A stretch of 40,795 bases of DNA, from positions 1-40,795 of the forward strand of contig NZ_CALFBQ010000028.1 in the NCBI RefSeq assembly GCF_937951745.1, given 5' to 3'. Made by a program: the position numbers and the translations under genes. Of the stretch, positions 33,648-40,795 are shown in pieces (position 1 is the stretch's first letter; each line of letters starts with the position of its first letter). Source of the stretch: an uncultured Chloroflexus sp. Its GTDB lineage: Bacteria > Chloroflexota > Chloroflexia > Chloroflexales > Chloroflexaceae. The notes beneath the pieces are model-generated. The model was not told where the DNA came from. It made no database searches and saw only the letters and a list, made by a program, of their open reading frames with translations.

Positions 33648-34304
33648 ATGTCTATCAAAGGATTCATCTTCGATCTTGATGGCGTACTGACCGACACCGC
33701 CGAATACCATTACCGGGCATGGAAACGACTCGCCGACGAACTCGGCATTCCATTTACGCGTGAAGAAAATGAAGCGCTGCGCGGAATCCCGCGCCGCGAG
33801 TCGCTATTGATGCTGCTCAAAGGGCGCATCCTCCCCGAAGCGACGCTCAACGAGCTGATGGAGCGCAAAAACGGCTACTACCTCGAATACATTCGCGAAA
33901 TCTCGCCCCGCGATGTCTTACCCGGCGCACGTGAGCTGCTGAGCGATATCCGCGCCGCCGGCCTAAAAGCGGCACTCGGTTCGGCGAGCAAAAACGCGCG
34001 CGAAGTGATCGAGCGGCTCGGTATTGCCGACCTGTTCGACGCCGTTGCCGACGGCTACAGCGTCACCCGGCAGAAACCGGCACCCGACCTCTTCTTACAC
34101 GCTGCCACGCTCCTCGATTTGTCACCGGCTGAATGTGTGGTGGTGGAAGATGCCACTGCCGGCGTCGAAGCTGCGCTTGCCGGTGGATTTACCGTGGTTG
34201 GGATCGGCCCGGCTGAGCGAGTGGGCAAAGCACACGTCGTGTTGCCCACCTTAGCCGGTGTCCGACTAGATGACCTACTAGCACAGGTAGCGGTGCATAC
34301 GTAA
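33648..34304 (+). CDS. pgmB: Beta-phosphoglucomutase
   Basis: This 218-residue HAD-superfamily enzyme converts beta-glucose 1-phosphate to glucose 6-phosphate. The nucleophile Asp9 and acid/base Asp11 are in IFDLDGVLTDT. The cap motif LRGIPRRESLLMLL (about 44-57), GSASKN (near 113), Lys in RQKPAPDLF and the acidic EDATAGVEAA complete the active site. The ATG at 33648 follows TGAGGA; a TTG three bases earlier is possible. It completes the pathway begun by GH65. Confidence 0.93.
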   Translation: MSIKGFIFDLDGVLTDTAEYHYRAWKRLADELGIPFTREENEALRGIPRRESLLMLLKGRILPEATLNELMERKNGYYLEYIREISPRDVLPGARELLSDIRAAGLKAALGSASKNAREVIERLGIADLFDAVADGYSVTRQKPAPDLFLHAATLLDLSPAECVVVEDATAGVEAALAGGFTVVGIGPAERVGKAHVVLPTLAGVRLDDLLAQVAVHT

Positions 34305-34343
34305 CGTACAGACGCAAAGGTGATAACAGACGCCAAGATCGTC

Positions 34344-34460
34344 ACCGCAAAGCCGCGAAGACCGCCAAGCACGCAGAGGGTACGTGGAACAGGATGCGTC
34401 AGCTCCCCTAGTACCCACCCCTAGCGTCTTGGCCTCTTTGTGCCCCTCTGCGCCCTTGCG
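34344..34460. repeat. Loosely inverted CGCAAAG/CTTTGCG repeat
   Basis: The left block 34344-34380 (ACCGCAAAGCCGCGAAG...GCAGAGGG) and the right block 34427-34460 (CTTGGCCTCTTTGTG...CCTTGCG) are partial inverse copies. The same word types flank pgmB on its other side (33301-33626), so this gene is bracketed by two copies. Confidence 0.45.
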
Positions 34461-34522
34461 TCCCAGCATCATATCTGGCACACTGCACGTACCACCATTC
34501 TGCTGCCAAAAGGAGATAACCG

Positions 34523-35695
34523 ATGTCAGAACCGCTGGTACTCACACCCGAACAACCACCAACAATCCGCCGACCGGGCCTCTGGCTTGCCGGGATTGCG
34601 TTATACGTTCTGCTCGTCAGTCTTGGCGCTAGTGTTGGCGGCGAGCTAGGCATGTTTACCACCGCCAGCTTCAACGCGCTACCCTTCGTCGGATTGGCTG
34701 TGCTGGCCTATTTCGCCGGTTCGCAGTTCAACTGGGCATGGCTCGCTACCGGTCTCTGGTTGGCGCTCATGCTTAGCTTGGCATCACTCTACACCTTTGT
34801 TCTCGGTGTGATAACCCTGCTCGATCTACCACCGGGAGGGATCGATCCCGCCCAGCCACCGGCATTCTCACCGGCCGATGCGCTTAGCATCGTACTCTTA
34901 ATCTTGGGTATTTTCGTTGCCATTGGCATTGGCACGCTCACCCTATTACCGCCGGTACGGCAAAGCTTAGCGCGTCTGCTGCCGATTGATCCCAATTCAT
35001 TTGTCCATGCCGTCGCATTAATGGTGATTGTAAGTCTGACGCTGATGCTAATTGTGCCGCTGCTGGTGACCGGCAAACCACCATTGCTAGCGTTGGTTAC
35101 TATCCTCAGCGGCAATGAGCTAAGCGATCTGAGCGCTGATGAACTGTTACGCAGCGAGATTTACGGTCTCGTATGGACGATCCCAGCGGCATTTCTGGCC
35201 GTCGGTTTTGGCATTCGCCGTGATCTGGCCGCTACACTGGAACGGCTAGGTCTAGTACGCCCGACGCTGCGCCATCTGCTCATTGGGCTGGGGATTGGGC
35301 TAGGATTGGCCGGCTTAATGTCACTCGTTCTACCCCTGATGGATACGCTGTGGCAGACGCTCGGGTGGCCGACCACTGACGAAGAAGCCTTCGGTGAACT
35401 GATGGCGTTCGCGATTAGCCCTATTGGGGCGCTGGTGATCGGCGTGACGGCCGGCCTCGGCGAAGAGCTAGGAGTACGTGGCGTCTTGCAACCGCGACTA
35501 GGCATCTGGCTCTCGAATCTCTTCTTCACCAGCTTGCACGCTTTTCAATACCACTGGGATGCGTTGCTGGTTGTCTTTGTGGGCGGGATGGTGTGTGGGT
35601 TAGTCCGAAAGTATACGAACACCACCACAGCAGCCATCGTACATGGCGTGTACAACTTTGTCATGGTGATGCTCGCAGTGGTGTTTGGTCAGTAG
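34523..35695 (+). CDS. CPBP-family intramembrane metalloprotease, long form
   Basis: The product has 390 residues and about nine membrane helices. The catalytic motifs are in the last quarter: GEELGVRGVLQPRLG (EE-x3-R, near residue 313), FFTSLHAFQYHWD (first His) and IVHGVYNFVMV (second His/Asn). AAAAGGAG precedes the ATG. It shares the fold of the proteases at 16642 and 37804 but is longer at the N-terminus. It is on the edge of the accessory region. Role unknown; bacteriocin/immunity or envelope-protein processing are options for the family. Confidence 0.88.
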   Translation: MSEPLVLTPEQPPTIRRPGLWLAGIALYVLLVSLGASVGGELGMFTTASFNALPFVGLAVLAYFAGSQFNWAWLATGLWLALMLSLASLYTFVLGVITLLDLPPGGIDPAQPPAFSPADALSIVLLILGIFVAIGIGTLTLLPPVRQSLARLLPIDPNSFVHAVALMVIVSLTLMLIVPLLVTGKPPLLALVTILSGNELSDLSADELLRSEIYGLVWTIPAAFLAVGFGIRRDLAATLERLGLVRPTLRHLLIGLGIGLGLAGLMSLVLPLMDTLWQTLGWPTTDEEAFGELMAFAISPIGALVIGVTAGLGEELGVRGVLQPRLGIWLSNLFFTSLHAFQYHWDALLVVFVGGMVCGLVRKYTNTTTAAIVHGVYNFVMVMLAVVFGQ

Positions 35696-36008
35696 CGACA
35701 ACGCGCAGTGCGGGGTGACGTTGCCTGAGTTGCTTATCCGTCGTGATGCGTAGCGCATAGCATCCCACGCCTACTTGACGTGGTTTCTGCCGTCCTACGC
35801 ATGATTGAATGGCTAGGTGTGAGCGGCATATGCATACGCGGCTTTGGCTGGTTGGCTGTCTTCGGCAAGTCTTCGGAACAGCCATACGACGAGGAGGCGA
35901 AATCAATCTTGATCGGTTGGCGAACGCCCTCCCCGACTATGTACATACACCTGACAGGCTTCGCCTCGGGGCTACGCTCGGCTCACCTGTGGCCGATGCG
36001 TGTGCATA
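35696..36008. other. Gap before the RibD-C remnant
   Basis: No gene is supported. An 82-codon frame (35780-36028) and a 66-codon frame (35809-36009) overlap here but neither resembles a known family. The stretch could hold the decayed N-terminal half of the reductase-like pseudogene that follows. Confidence 0.35.
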
Positions 36009-36283
36009 ACATTCAATTTCGTTACTGAGGGAGCCGAATGCGCCCTTGAGTTGGGTCGGGAAGCCGCAGGCAGTCGCGATCTTCGCATCTCAGGGGGCGC
36101 AAGCGTCATCTAGCAATACCTGAAACCTCAGTGTGGTGGCCGAGTTGGAAATCGCCCTACCCTGTACTGTTCAACGGAGGTCGGCGGCTTTTTGAAAACC
36201 TGATCGAACCCTTGCCGCAGTTTCGCATTGAGCGAGTGATTAATAGCCAAGTTGCCACACCCTTGCGCTCTGTGCGTGAGTGA
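36009..36283 (+). pseudogene. Dihydrofolate-reductase-family (RibD C-terminal) remnant
   Basis: Three reading-frame pieces join into a C-terminal fragment of the RibD-C/DHFR-like family. Piece 1 starts at 36009 and encodes FVTEGAECALELGREAAGSR and GGASVI, then a TAG (36111-36113) and QYLK. After a frameshift near 36130 comes a piece reading VVAELEIALP. After another near 36160 comes PVLFNGGRRLFENLIEPLP and ...VINSQVATPLRSVRE, ending in TGA at 36281-36283. This order (FVTDG-IESALEQA, GGAxVIxQYL, VDELEI, PVLLGGGxRLFENL) is that of the family. It lies 23 bases upstream of an attC-like site, as a cassette gene would. Confidence 0.7.
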
Positions 36284-36305
36284 GGATAGCCCAACCCGCG
36301 CTGGC

Positions 36306-36350
36306 ATCTAACGCCGCTGCACAGTGCAGGTGAAGCGCAGGCCGTTAGGC
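36306..36350 (+). other. attC-like integron recombination site 1
   Basis: ATCTAAC (36306-36312, fits RYYYAAC) and GTTAGGC (36344-36350, fits GTTRRRY) form the outer R boxes. Inside them GCTGCAC (36316-36322) and GTGAAGC (36330-36336) pair in 6 of 7 positions as L boxes, around the short loop AGTGCAG. The layout R''-L''-loop-L'-R' is that of an attC site, though at 45 bp it is short. It lies between the RibD-C remnant and the GNAT gene. Confidence 0.55.
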
Positions 36351-36385
36351 GTTTGTAAGAACGGTAACAGCATCAAGGAGTTGTG

Positions 36386-36850
36386 ATGATAAACGTTGAG
36401 ATAACTAAGGCGCAACCTGAAGATTCAGAAAGGCTCAAACAAATAGCGATAGCCGCTAAAAGGTACTGGGGCTATTCAGAGCAAATAATATTGGAGTGGG
36501 CTAAAACTCCCATTATTACCCCTGAAGAAATTTGCACAGATCAAGTATATTTGGCAAGTTTTAACTTAGCCATCATTGGCTGGTATCGTTTGAAAACGCG
36601 TTTACCTGCCGTAATATTAGAAGATCTATGGATTCTACCAGACTACATCGGCAAAGGTATAGGAAGAAAACTTTTTGAACATGCAATAAAACAAGCAAAA
36701 TCATCTAGTGGACAATATCTTGAACTTGAAGCCGACCCCAACGCAGAACCTTTTTATAAAAGGATGGGTTGTCAAAATATTGGTGAAAGCATATCGGAAT
36801 GGGGGCGAGCAATCCCGTGCATGAGATACAATTTGTACGAACAAGATTGA
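36386..36850 (+). CDS. GNAT-family N-acetyltransferase, probable gene cassette
   Basis: This 154-residue acyltransferase transfers an acyl group from acyl-CoA to an amine; the substrate is unknown. The fold is complete: N-terminal ITKAQPEDSERLKQIA, central EDLWILPDYIGKGIGRKLFE with the CoA-binding Q/R-x-x-G-x-G/A loop (here YIGKGIGRK), and the terminal NAEPFYKRMGCQNIG segment. AAGGAG at 36375-36380 sets the ATG at 36386 rather than a GTG three bases earlier. Its base composition is strikingly AT-rich against the surrounding genome, evidence of recent transfer. It begins 36 bases after an attC-like site and is followed by another about 340 bases downstream, the layout of a mobile cassette. Confidence 0.88.
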   Translation: MINVEITKAQPEDSERLKQIAIAAKRYWGYSEQIILEWAKTPIITPEEICTDQVYLASFNLAIIGWYRLKTRLPAVILEDLWILPDYIGKGIGRKLFEHAIKQAKSSSGQYLELEADPNAEPFYKRMGCQNIGESISEWGRAIPCMRYNLYEQD

Positions 36851-37191
36851 ATTTTACAAAAGACCCAATTAAACACTTAGTCATTGAAGGTACAAATCAA
36901 GATGGAGTATGCCTAACAATTGGAGTACGGGTGCATATGTGTCGACTACTAACGGTTGATGGTGGAAAGGTGATGTAAAGTTATATTTTAGTTGCGAACT
37001 CATCGAAGTAGTCCAAGATACCTCTTGAAGCGGCCCGTCACATCAAACTAGCCGATAAGTGAAACCCTGAGACCGATAATAAAAGGGGAACATCCACGAC
37101 TTCAGAATTTGAGCGTATCCATTTCGCTATGGAGTCTGGCAAACATTCAAGATGAGAAAAGTACACGTCCGCATTCTAAATGCAACGGGCA
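36851..37191. other. Gap between the GNAT gene and attC-like site 2
   Basis: The 341 bases are AT-rich at first. A 43-codon frame from a TTG at about 36847 to a TAA at 36978 runs on from the GNAT end but has no recognised similarity. A lone GCCTAAC (36911-36917) has the R'' form without a partner. Nothing else is supported. Confidence 0.35.
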
Positions 37192-37262
37192 GCCCAACGG
37201 TCGGGTTTCAGGTGATGTTGCTCCACTACGCACCACAACGCCCCTGAACCCAACCGTTGGGC
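37192..37262 (+). other. attC-like integron recombination site 2
   Basis: GCCCAAC (37192-37198, RYYYAAC) and GTTGGGC (37256-37262, GTTRRRY) are perfect inverses. The next bases, GGTCGGGTTTCAGG and CCTGAACCCAACC, continue the imperfect stem with one mismatch and one extra base, leaving a loop of about 30 bases. Length 71 bp is normal for attC sites. The spacers between the boxes are paired rather than bulged, so a plain hairpin is the alternative. Confidence 0.5.
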
Positions 37263-37313
37263 GCAGAGTTGAGCTTTATCAGGGAAATACGCGCTGAGCG
37301 CCTGCCGTTAGGT
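37248..37313 (+). other. attC-like site 3, overlapping site 2
   Basis: ACCCAAC (37248-37254) and GTTAGGT (37307-37313) fit the R box consensus and pair in 6 of 7 positions. The inner GCGCAGAG and CTGAGCGC pair in part. It shares 15 bases with site 2, so the two may be a fused or deleted pair of sites. The box GTTAGGT is a good candidate crossover point for the cassette that follows. Confidence 0.4.
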
Positions 37314-37803
37314 GTTGCGCCTGCGATCTTCTCCTAGCAGAGTGAGGGTTGGTCGTGGACGCTACGGCTCGGTCGCCTTGCCTGCCGTCGTCGCCCGCAA
37401 CCGATTCCGAACGCTTCATCGCCCTCAGTGAGATTGGTCCGGCATAGGGCTGATGGGTCAGGGTGCGTGGGCTGACAGCCGGGCTGGATAGCAAAGTCCT
37501 TCCGCTATAGTACGGTGTACCGGTCGGCGGAGCGGGCTATCGGGTTGGTCGGGACGATTTGCCCGCAATGGCCTCGCTTAGCGTGGCGGTTGAAGCGCAG
37601 CGGCGTTCGGGAAGTTGCATCTTGCTCGCCGTTGTGTATAACAATTGTGAGTGTTGCAGTGGCGGTTCACCCTCCCCGCAGAAAAAACAGGTGCGTGAAG
37701 GCGAGCGGGTGTCGCGGTAGTTGGCGTCTGCGCCCAGCGAGCATTTCCAGCGGACAGCTCTGCTGTGTTCTGAATCGTAACTTCTGCACTCGGAGCGAAA
37801 CGT
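37314..37803. other. GC-rich stretch upstream of the CPBP pseudogene
   Basis: 490 bases, more GC-rich than the AT-rich GNAT cassette before it. Frames exist on both strands but none looks like a known family. A lac-operator-like word occurs at 37636-37651 and is probably chance. Confidence 0.35.
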
Positions 37804-38386
37804 ATGATGTCATTAACGATTTACAGTATCCCTGTGGTCATCTACGCTCTTGTAATGAAATTGAAAGAGAGACTCAACAGTCGCGAAATTACGAGATGAT
37901 TGGGTTTGACGTTAAGCCAAAGCCGCTACTACTTGTGGGTTCTCAGCTTTACTCTTCTAATGATTGTTGCATCATAGGGGTACTCTTCAACTCATTCCAA
38001 CAAGCATGTTGACTGAGCAAAACTTAGGAGTGAGCCGATTTGTCGGTCAGCCATTGACAGCGACGAACATTCTGTCAGCCTTAGTCTACGGATTGTTTGA
38101 GACTGGACTAGGAGAAGAATTATTCTTTCGTGGACTAATCGGTAGTTGGTTGGGACGACGGACAAGACTCTGGATAGCCAATGCGATTCAAGCAGCAATC
38201 TTCACCCTGCCTCATTTGTTGTTACTGACCATTGAACCGCGCCTTTGGCCGATTGCATTCTCTTTACCCTTCGTTTCTGGCTTGATGATGGGTTGGATCA
38301 GACTAAAATCTGAGAGCATTGTACCGGGTTGGATAATGCATGGCTTGGTCAATACTTTCTCTATTATCACTGTGATGAGAATATGA
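37804..38386 (+). pseudogene. CPBP-family protease pseudogene
   Basis: An ATG-ATG start (37804) opens MMSLTIYSIPVVIYALVMKL, a typical CPBP N-terminus, but meets TGA at 37897-37899. The same frame resumes with LGLTLSQSRYYLWVLSFTLL up to a TAG at 37975. The C-terminal half then continues one base out of frame (around 37973) with TLQLIPTSML. It retains GEELFFRGLIG (EE-x3-R), TLPHLLL and IMHGLVNTF, ending at TGA 38384-38386. Two separate lesions mean the gene is dead unless the C-terminal part alone is made from an ATG at 38006. It follows attC-like site 3. Confidence 0.8.
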
Positions 38387-38404
38387 AGTCTGTTCTTGCT
38401 AGCA

Positions 38405-39347
38405 CTACAAAAATTGCATAGGGAGGTACCTACCAATAATCACCTTCAATTTCCATTGACCACCAGATTGAACAACTCTAACAGCATTTGTCGGTACCAC
38501 TGGGGGGTTCGTAGTCATAGTGGGCAGGTCACCAAAGCAGGCAAATTTTTGTTTGCGGCTGAAAAATCGAGCGCGCATAGGAATCGACGAATTTTTTTGA
38601 ACATTGTGCGCTGCTTCAGCTCCCCAAAAGCGACCGCCCCCTACCATAGAATCCTACCACCTCTGTCGCTCAAGACGTTAAACAGATTGATTTCATTATT
38701 CCCCGCTATGTCCATCACCACATCCACGCCGCCGACCGACGACTGGCGCACTCGCGTGACGACATCTTCAGTTCTGTAATCAATCGGCGTTGCACCCAAT
38801 TTTTTGACGAGAGATAGTTTGCCCATCGAGGCTGAACTGTACATGTCCAACCCAGCCAGTTTTGCCAGTTGCACCACCATCGTCCCCACCCCGCCTGCGG
38901 CGTTGGTGACAAAGATTTTCTCGTCTACCTCACTTTGAGGGTACAGTGCGAGGAGGCGTAGGCAGTCAGCCTATTGAGAATCACCACCGTCGCTTCCGCA
39001 GAATCGAGCGCCTCAGGAACGGGAACTAGAAATTGCTGCGGAATGCAGACATATTCGCTATTGCCGCCCGTCTTAAACAGAATTGCCGCCACGGTCTGCT
39101 CAACCTAGACGGAAGCAACGCTGCTGCCGAGTTTATCCACAATGCCAATGACATCATTACTAGGCATTCTGGGTGTTTTGTTATTCTCCCCAAAATATTG
39201 ACCGTACCACGCCATTATCTCCGCCTAGCCAATACTGCTGGTGATGACTTTGAGGTGCGCTTCGTCTGGCGCAGATTCGGGCAGGCACGCTTCGGGGAAT
39301 TCCAGAACCTCAATCCCGCCGTGTTTGTTGACAACGACTTTCTTCAT
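38405..39347 (-). pseudogene. Zinc-type/quinone oxidoreductase (MDR family) pseudogene
   Basis: On the minus strand an ATG at 39347 opens MKKVVVNKHGGIEVLEFPEA. TAG codons break the frame at 39227-39225 and 39107-39105, between recognisable pieces (AEIMAWYGQYFGENN; VIGIVDKLGSSVASV; YVCIPQQFLVPVPEALDSAE). A third TAG (38927) comes with a frameshift into FVTNAAGGVGTMVVQLAKL, the NADPH-binding loop. It then runs through LGATPIDYRTEDVVTRVRQ and GVDVVMDIAGNNEINLF to another TAG (about 38640), and finally TPQWYRQMLLELFNLVVNG and IIGRYLP in shifted frames. The whole family length is present. At least five lesions indicate long decay. It is opposite in direction to the cassette genes. Confidence 0.85.
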
Positions 39348-39582
39348 AGTGTTTCTCTTTTGTTGAAGTTGATGCCGCCAGTATAAACTTTGACGCCTTG
39401 TCAAAGTCAAGAGGATGAATGTATACATTGTGTTGGAAACGTCAGCTTTGTGCTACTGATATGCCGCACTCAGTTGAGAATAGCGCCTTTTTGGAAGGGA
39501 GAAACGCAATTCTCAACCGTAAGTTCTACAAAAGTGAGGTTTGTTGTAAAATTGGGTCATGTGAAGCAGTCGGCGGTGCCTG

Positions 39583-39606
39583 TTGACGGTTGGTGAATCT
39601 TGCGTT
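39583..39606 (+). repeat. 24-bp direct repeat, copy 1
   Basis: TTGACGGTTGGTGAATCTTG plus CGTT matches the copy at 39656-39679 with one mismatch. The copies are 73 bases apart and precede the DruA-like gene. The 39348-39843 gap has no other supported gene. Confidence 0.7.
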
Positions 39607-39655
39607 TATAAATTGGTGTATAATATTCGGTATATCAAAGAATGCTAGGTATCTT

Positions 39656-39679
39656 TTGACAGTTGGTGAATCTTGCGTT
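39656..39679 (+). repeat. 24-bp direct repeat, copy 2
   Basis: TTGACAGTTGGTGAATCTTG plus CGTT, one mismatch from copy 1. Similar words do not appear elsewhere in the window that I noticed. It lies 165 bases upstream of the DruA-like start. Confidence 0.7.
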
Positions 39680-39843
39680 CGTAAAGGTTGCCCAACCAAG
39701 TGTGCAGTCGACTGGCGGGACTCGTTCCAACTTACAGGCATTGTTCTGGTTTAAGGCTTTTCCTACGCTTAAAGCTTTATCTCGCCTCACCCATTATCGG
39801 CTAAAGCAAACCGTTAGCCCAGCCTTGAAGGTGTGTTGGTTAG

Positions 39844-40795
39844 GTGTCGTTCCTCCTCAAGCACGATACGATAAAGACCGTTCGAGTGGATGCAGAAGAA
39901 TTAAAGGAACTTGTGCTCGATAGGCTTAAAGAAGCCGGATTTGTGTTGGCAGAGGATGGTACGCTACACCCTCTTTCCGCTGATAAGGAGGGCTTGCGAC
40001 GCATCCATAAGCCAGCTTCACAATTAGAAGTAATCACTCGTCAGCATTGGCTTCAGCGACATCTTCCTCGCTATCTTCCGTTCTTTGCAAATGGTGATGA
40101 CATCACGCCGGAGCGTATCGATCCGGAATTGGTTGAAGTGGTCACAGAGCAACACCATCATCTCTTTCGCATAGCTCGATTACTTTGGTCTATCCCGTTC
40201 TCTAAAGGCTTCGGTCGCCGCTTGAGGTTCCTGATCGTTGATCGATCCAATCAGAAACTGATCGGCTTGCTGGCGTTGCAATCTCCACCACTTAGTTTTC
40301 CGGCGCGGGACCGTCTCTTCTGTTATCCTCCCGGCAGGAAGACAGAGTTGGTCAATCAGACGATGGACATTCAAACGTTAGGCGCTGTACCGCCGTACAA
40401 TCGCCTCTTAGGGGGAAAGCTGGTTGCACTGACGGCCGCCTCGAACGAGATTCGGCGTGCGTATCAGCGGAAATACGCCGAGCGTGTGACCGAGATGGAG
40501 AAGCGCATTTTGCTTCCCCATCTCGTTGCGCTCACGACCACGAGCGCTTTTGGTCGGAGCAGCCTGTATAACCGCCTAAACTGTAACGGAGTGGCCATAG
40601 CAGAGTCTCTTGGCTACACGGAAGGTTACGGCACGTTCCACTTGATGGAACTTTACCCATTGTTCCGCGAATTTTTAGAAAGCCAGGGAATCTCAACACG
40701 GGGCGGCTTCGGCACTGGCCCACGCCGAAAATGGCAAACTATGGTGCGGGCACTGGATCGGTTAGATCTTCCTTCCAATCTGCTTCGTCACGGTG
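39844..40795 (+). CDS. DruA-like DUF4338 protein, cut by the window end
   Basis: An open frame of at least 317 codons begins at GTG 39844, directly after an in-frame TAG (39841-39843), and runs off the window. The middle part carries the DUF4338/DruA pattern: LIVDRSNQKLIGLLALQSPP, FPARDRLF, MDIQTLGAVPPYNRLLGGKL, EIRRAYQRKY, then LTTTSAFGRSSLYNRLN and YTEGYGTFHL. DUF4338 is the DruA component of Druantia phage-defence loci, but DruA-like genes also occur alone in many genomes. No DruE helicase is visible because the window ends. The GTG start is tentative as the ribosome site is weak. Confidence 0.75.
   Translation, partial: MSFLLKHDTIKTVRVDAEELKELVLDRLKEAGFVLAEDGTLHPLSADKEGLRRIHKPASQLEVITRQHWLQRHLPRYLPFFANGDDITPERIDPELVEVVTEQHHHLFRIARLLWSIPFSKGFGRRLRFLIVDRSNQKLIGLLALQSPPLSFPARDRLFCYPPGRKTELVNQTMDIQTLGAVPPYNRLLGGKLVALTAASNEIRRAYQRKYAERVTEMEKRILLPHLVALTTTSAFGRSSLYNRLNCNGVAIAESLGYTEGYGTFHLMELYPLFREFLESQGISTRGGFGTGPRRKWQTMVRALDRLDLPSNLLRHG

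Noticed and set aside
36911-36917. GCCTAAC, an R''-like box of an attC site
   Set aside because: No GTTRRRY partner with complementary inner boxes within 150 bases.
37636-37651. TATAACAATTGTGAG, similar to half of the E. coli lac operator
   Set aside because: No regulator or promoter is linked to it; a match of this length can occur by chance.
37515-38012. 165-codon frame running into the CPBP pseudogene
   Set aside because: The CPBP-like N-terminus is in a different frame, and this frame has no recognisable domain.
1-40795. tRNA, rRNA and CRISPR arrays
   Set aside because: No cloverleaf, T-loop in context, rRNA signature or regularly spaced repeat was found on either strand by eye.

Overview
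The window looks like chromosomal DNA of a filamentous phototroph-type Chloroflexota bacterium, most likely Chloroflexus or a close relative. This is inferred from GC-rich genes, many closely packed alpha/beta-rich proteins, GTG/TTG starts, an FprA-type reductase, a tungsten-type aldehyde oxidoreductase and the style of the palindromic intergenic repeats. No rRNA or tRNA gene was seen, so the placement is an inference.

Left part (1-7600): a compact type VII (ESX-like) secretion locus in one operon. It encodes a WXG100 protein, an EspG-like protein, a 696-residue protein with a WXG-like head and a lipase-type GHSMG hydrolase tail, a second WXG protein, and a three-ATPase EccC. No EccB, EccD, EccE or mycosin is visible. 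A strong minus-strand promoter fires out of the left edge.

Middle (8000-25000): mostly housekeeping and metabolic genes. They are FprA ferredoxin-NADP reductase with a GT4 glycosyltransferase, a REC-PP2C phosphatase, a thiolase, a CrtI-like flavoprotein with a degenerate FAD loop plus a four-helix membrane protein, an EamA transporter, a CPBP protease, a small Pro/Gln-rich membrane protein, and the minus-strand genes proB, gltX and a GH13 glucosidase. An AOR-family oxidoreductase faces a divergent gene whose product joins two cyclic-nucleotide-type domains to a four-cluster polyferredoxin. Region 15226-15457 holds a structured inverted-repeat element and a 34-residue single-helix protein candidate.

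Sugar locus (26470-34304): a LacI-family repressor with a textbook sigma70 promoter flanked by three copies of one operator palindrome. It is followed by a lipoprotein binding protein, two permeases, a GH65 disaccharide phosphorylase and beta-phosphoglucomutase. Together these import a disaccharide, phosphorolyse it and feed glucose 6-phosphate to glycolysis. The ATPase subunit is not in the locus.

Right part (34305-40795): a decaying accessory region. After a second CPBP protease gene come a dihydrofolate-reductase-family (RibD-C) remnant, an integron attC-like site, an AT-rich GNAT acetyltransferase, one or two more overlapping attC-like sites, a CPBP pseudogene and a quinone-oxidoreductase pseudogene. 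This has the look of an integrase-less gene-cassette array. The window ends inside a DruA-like (DUF4338) gene that sits behind a pair of 24-bp direct repeats.
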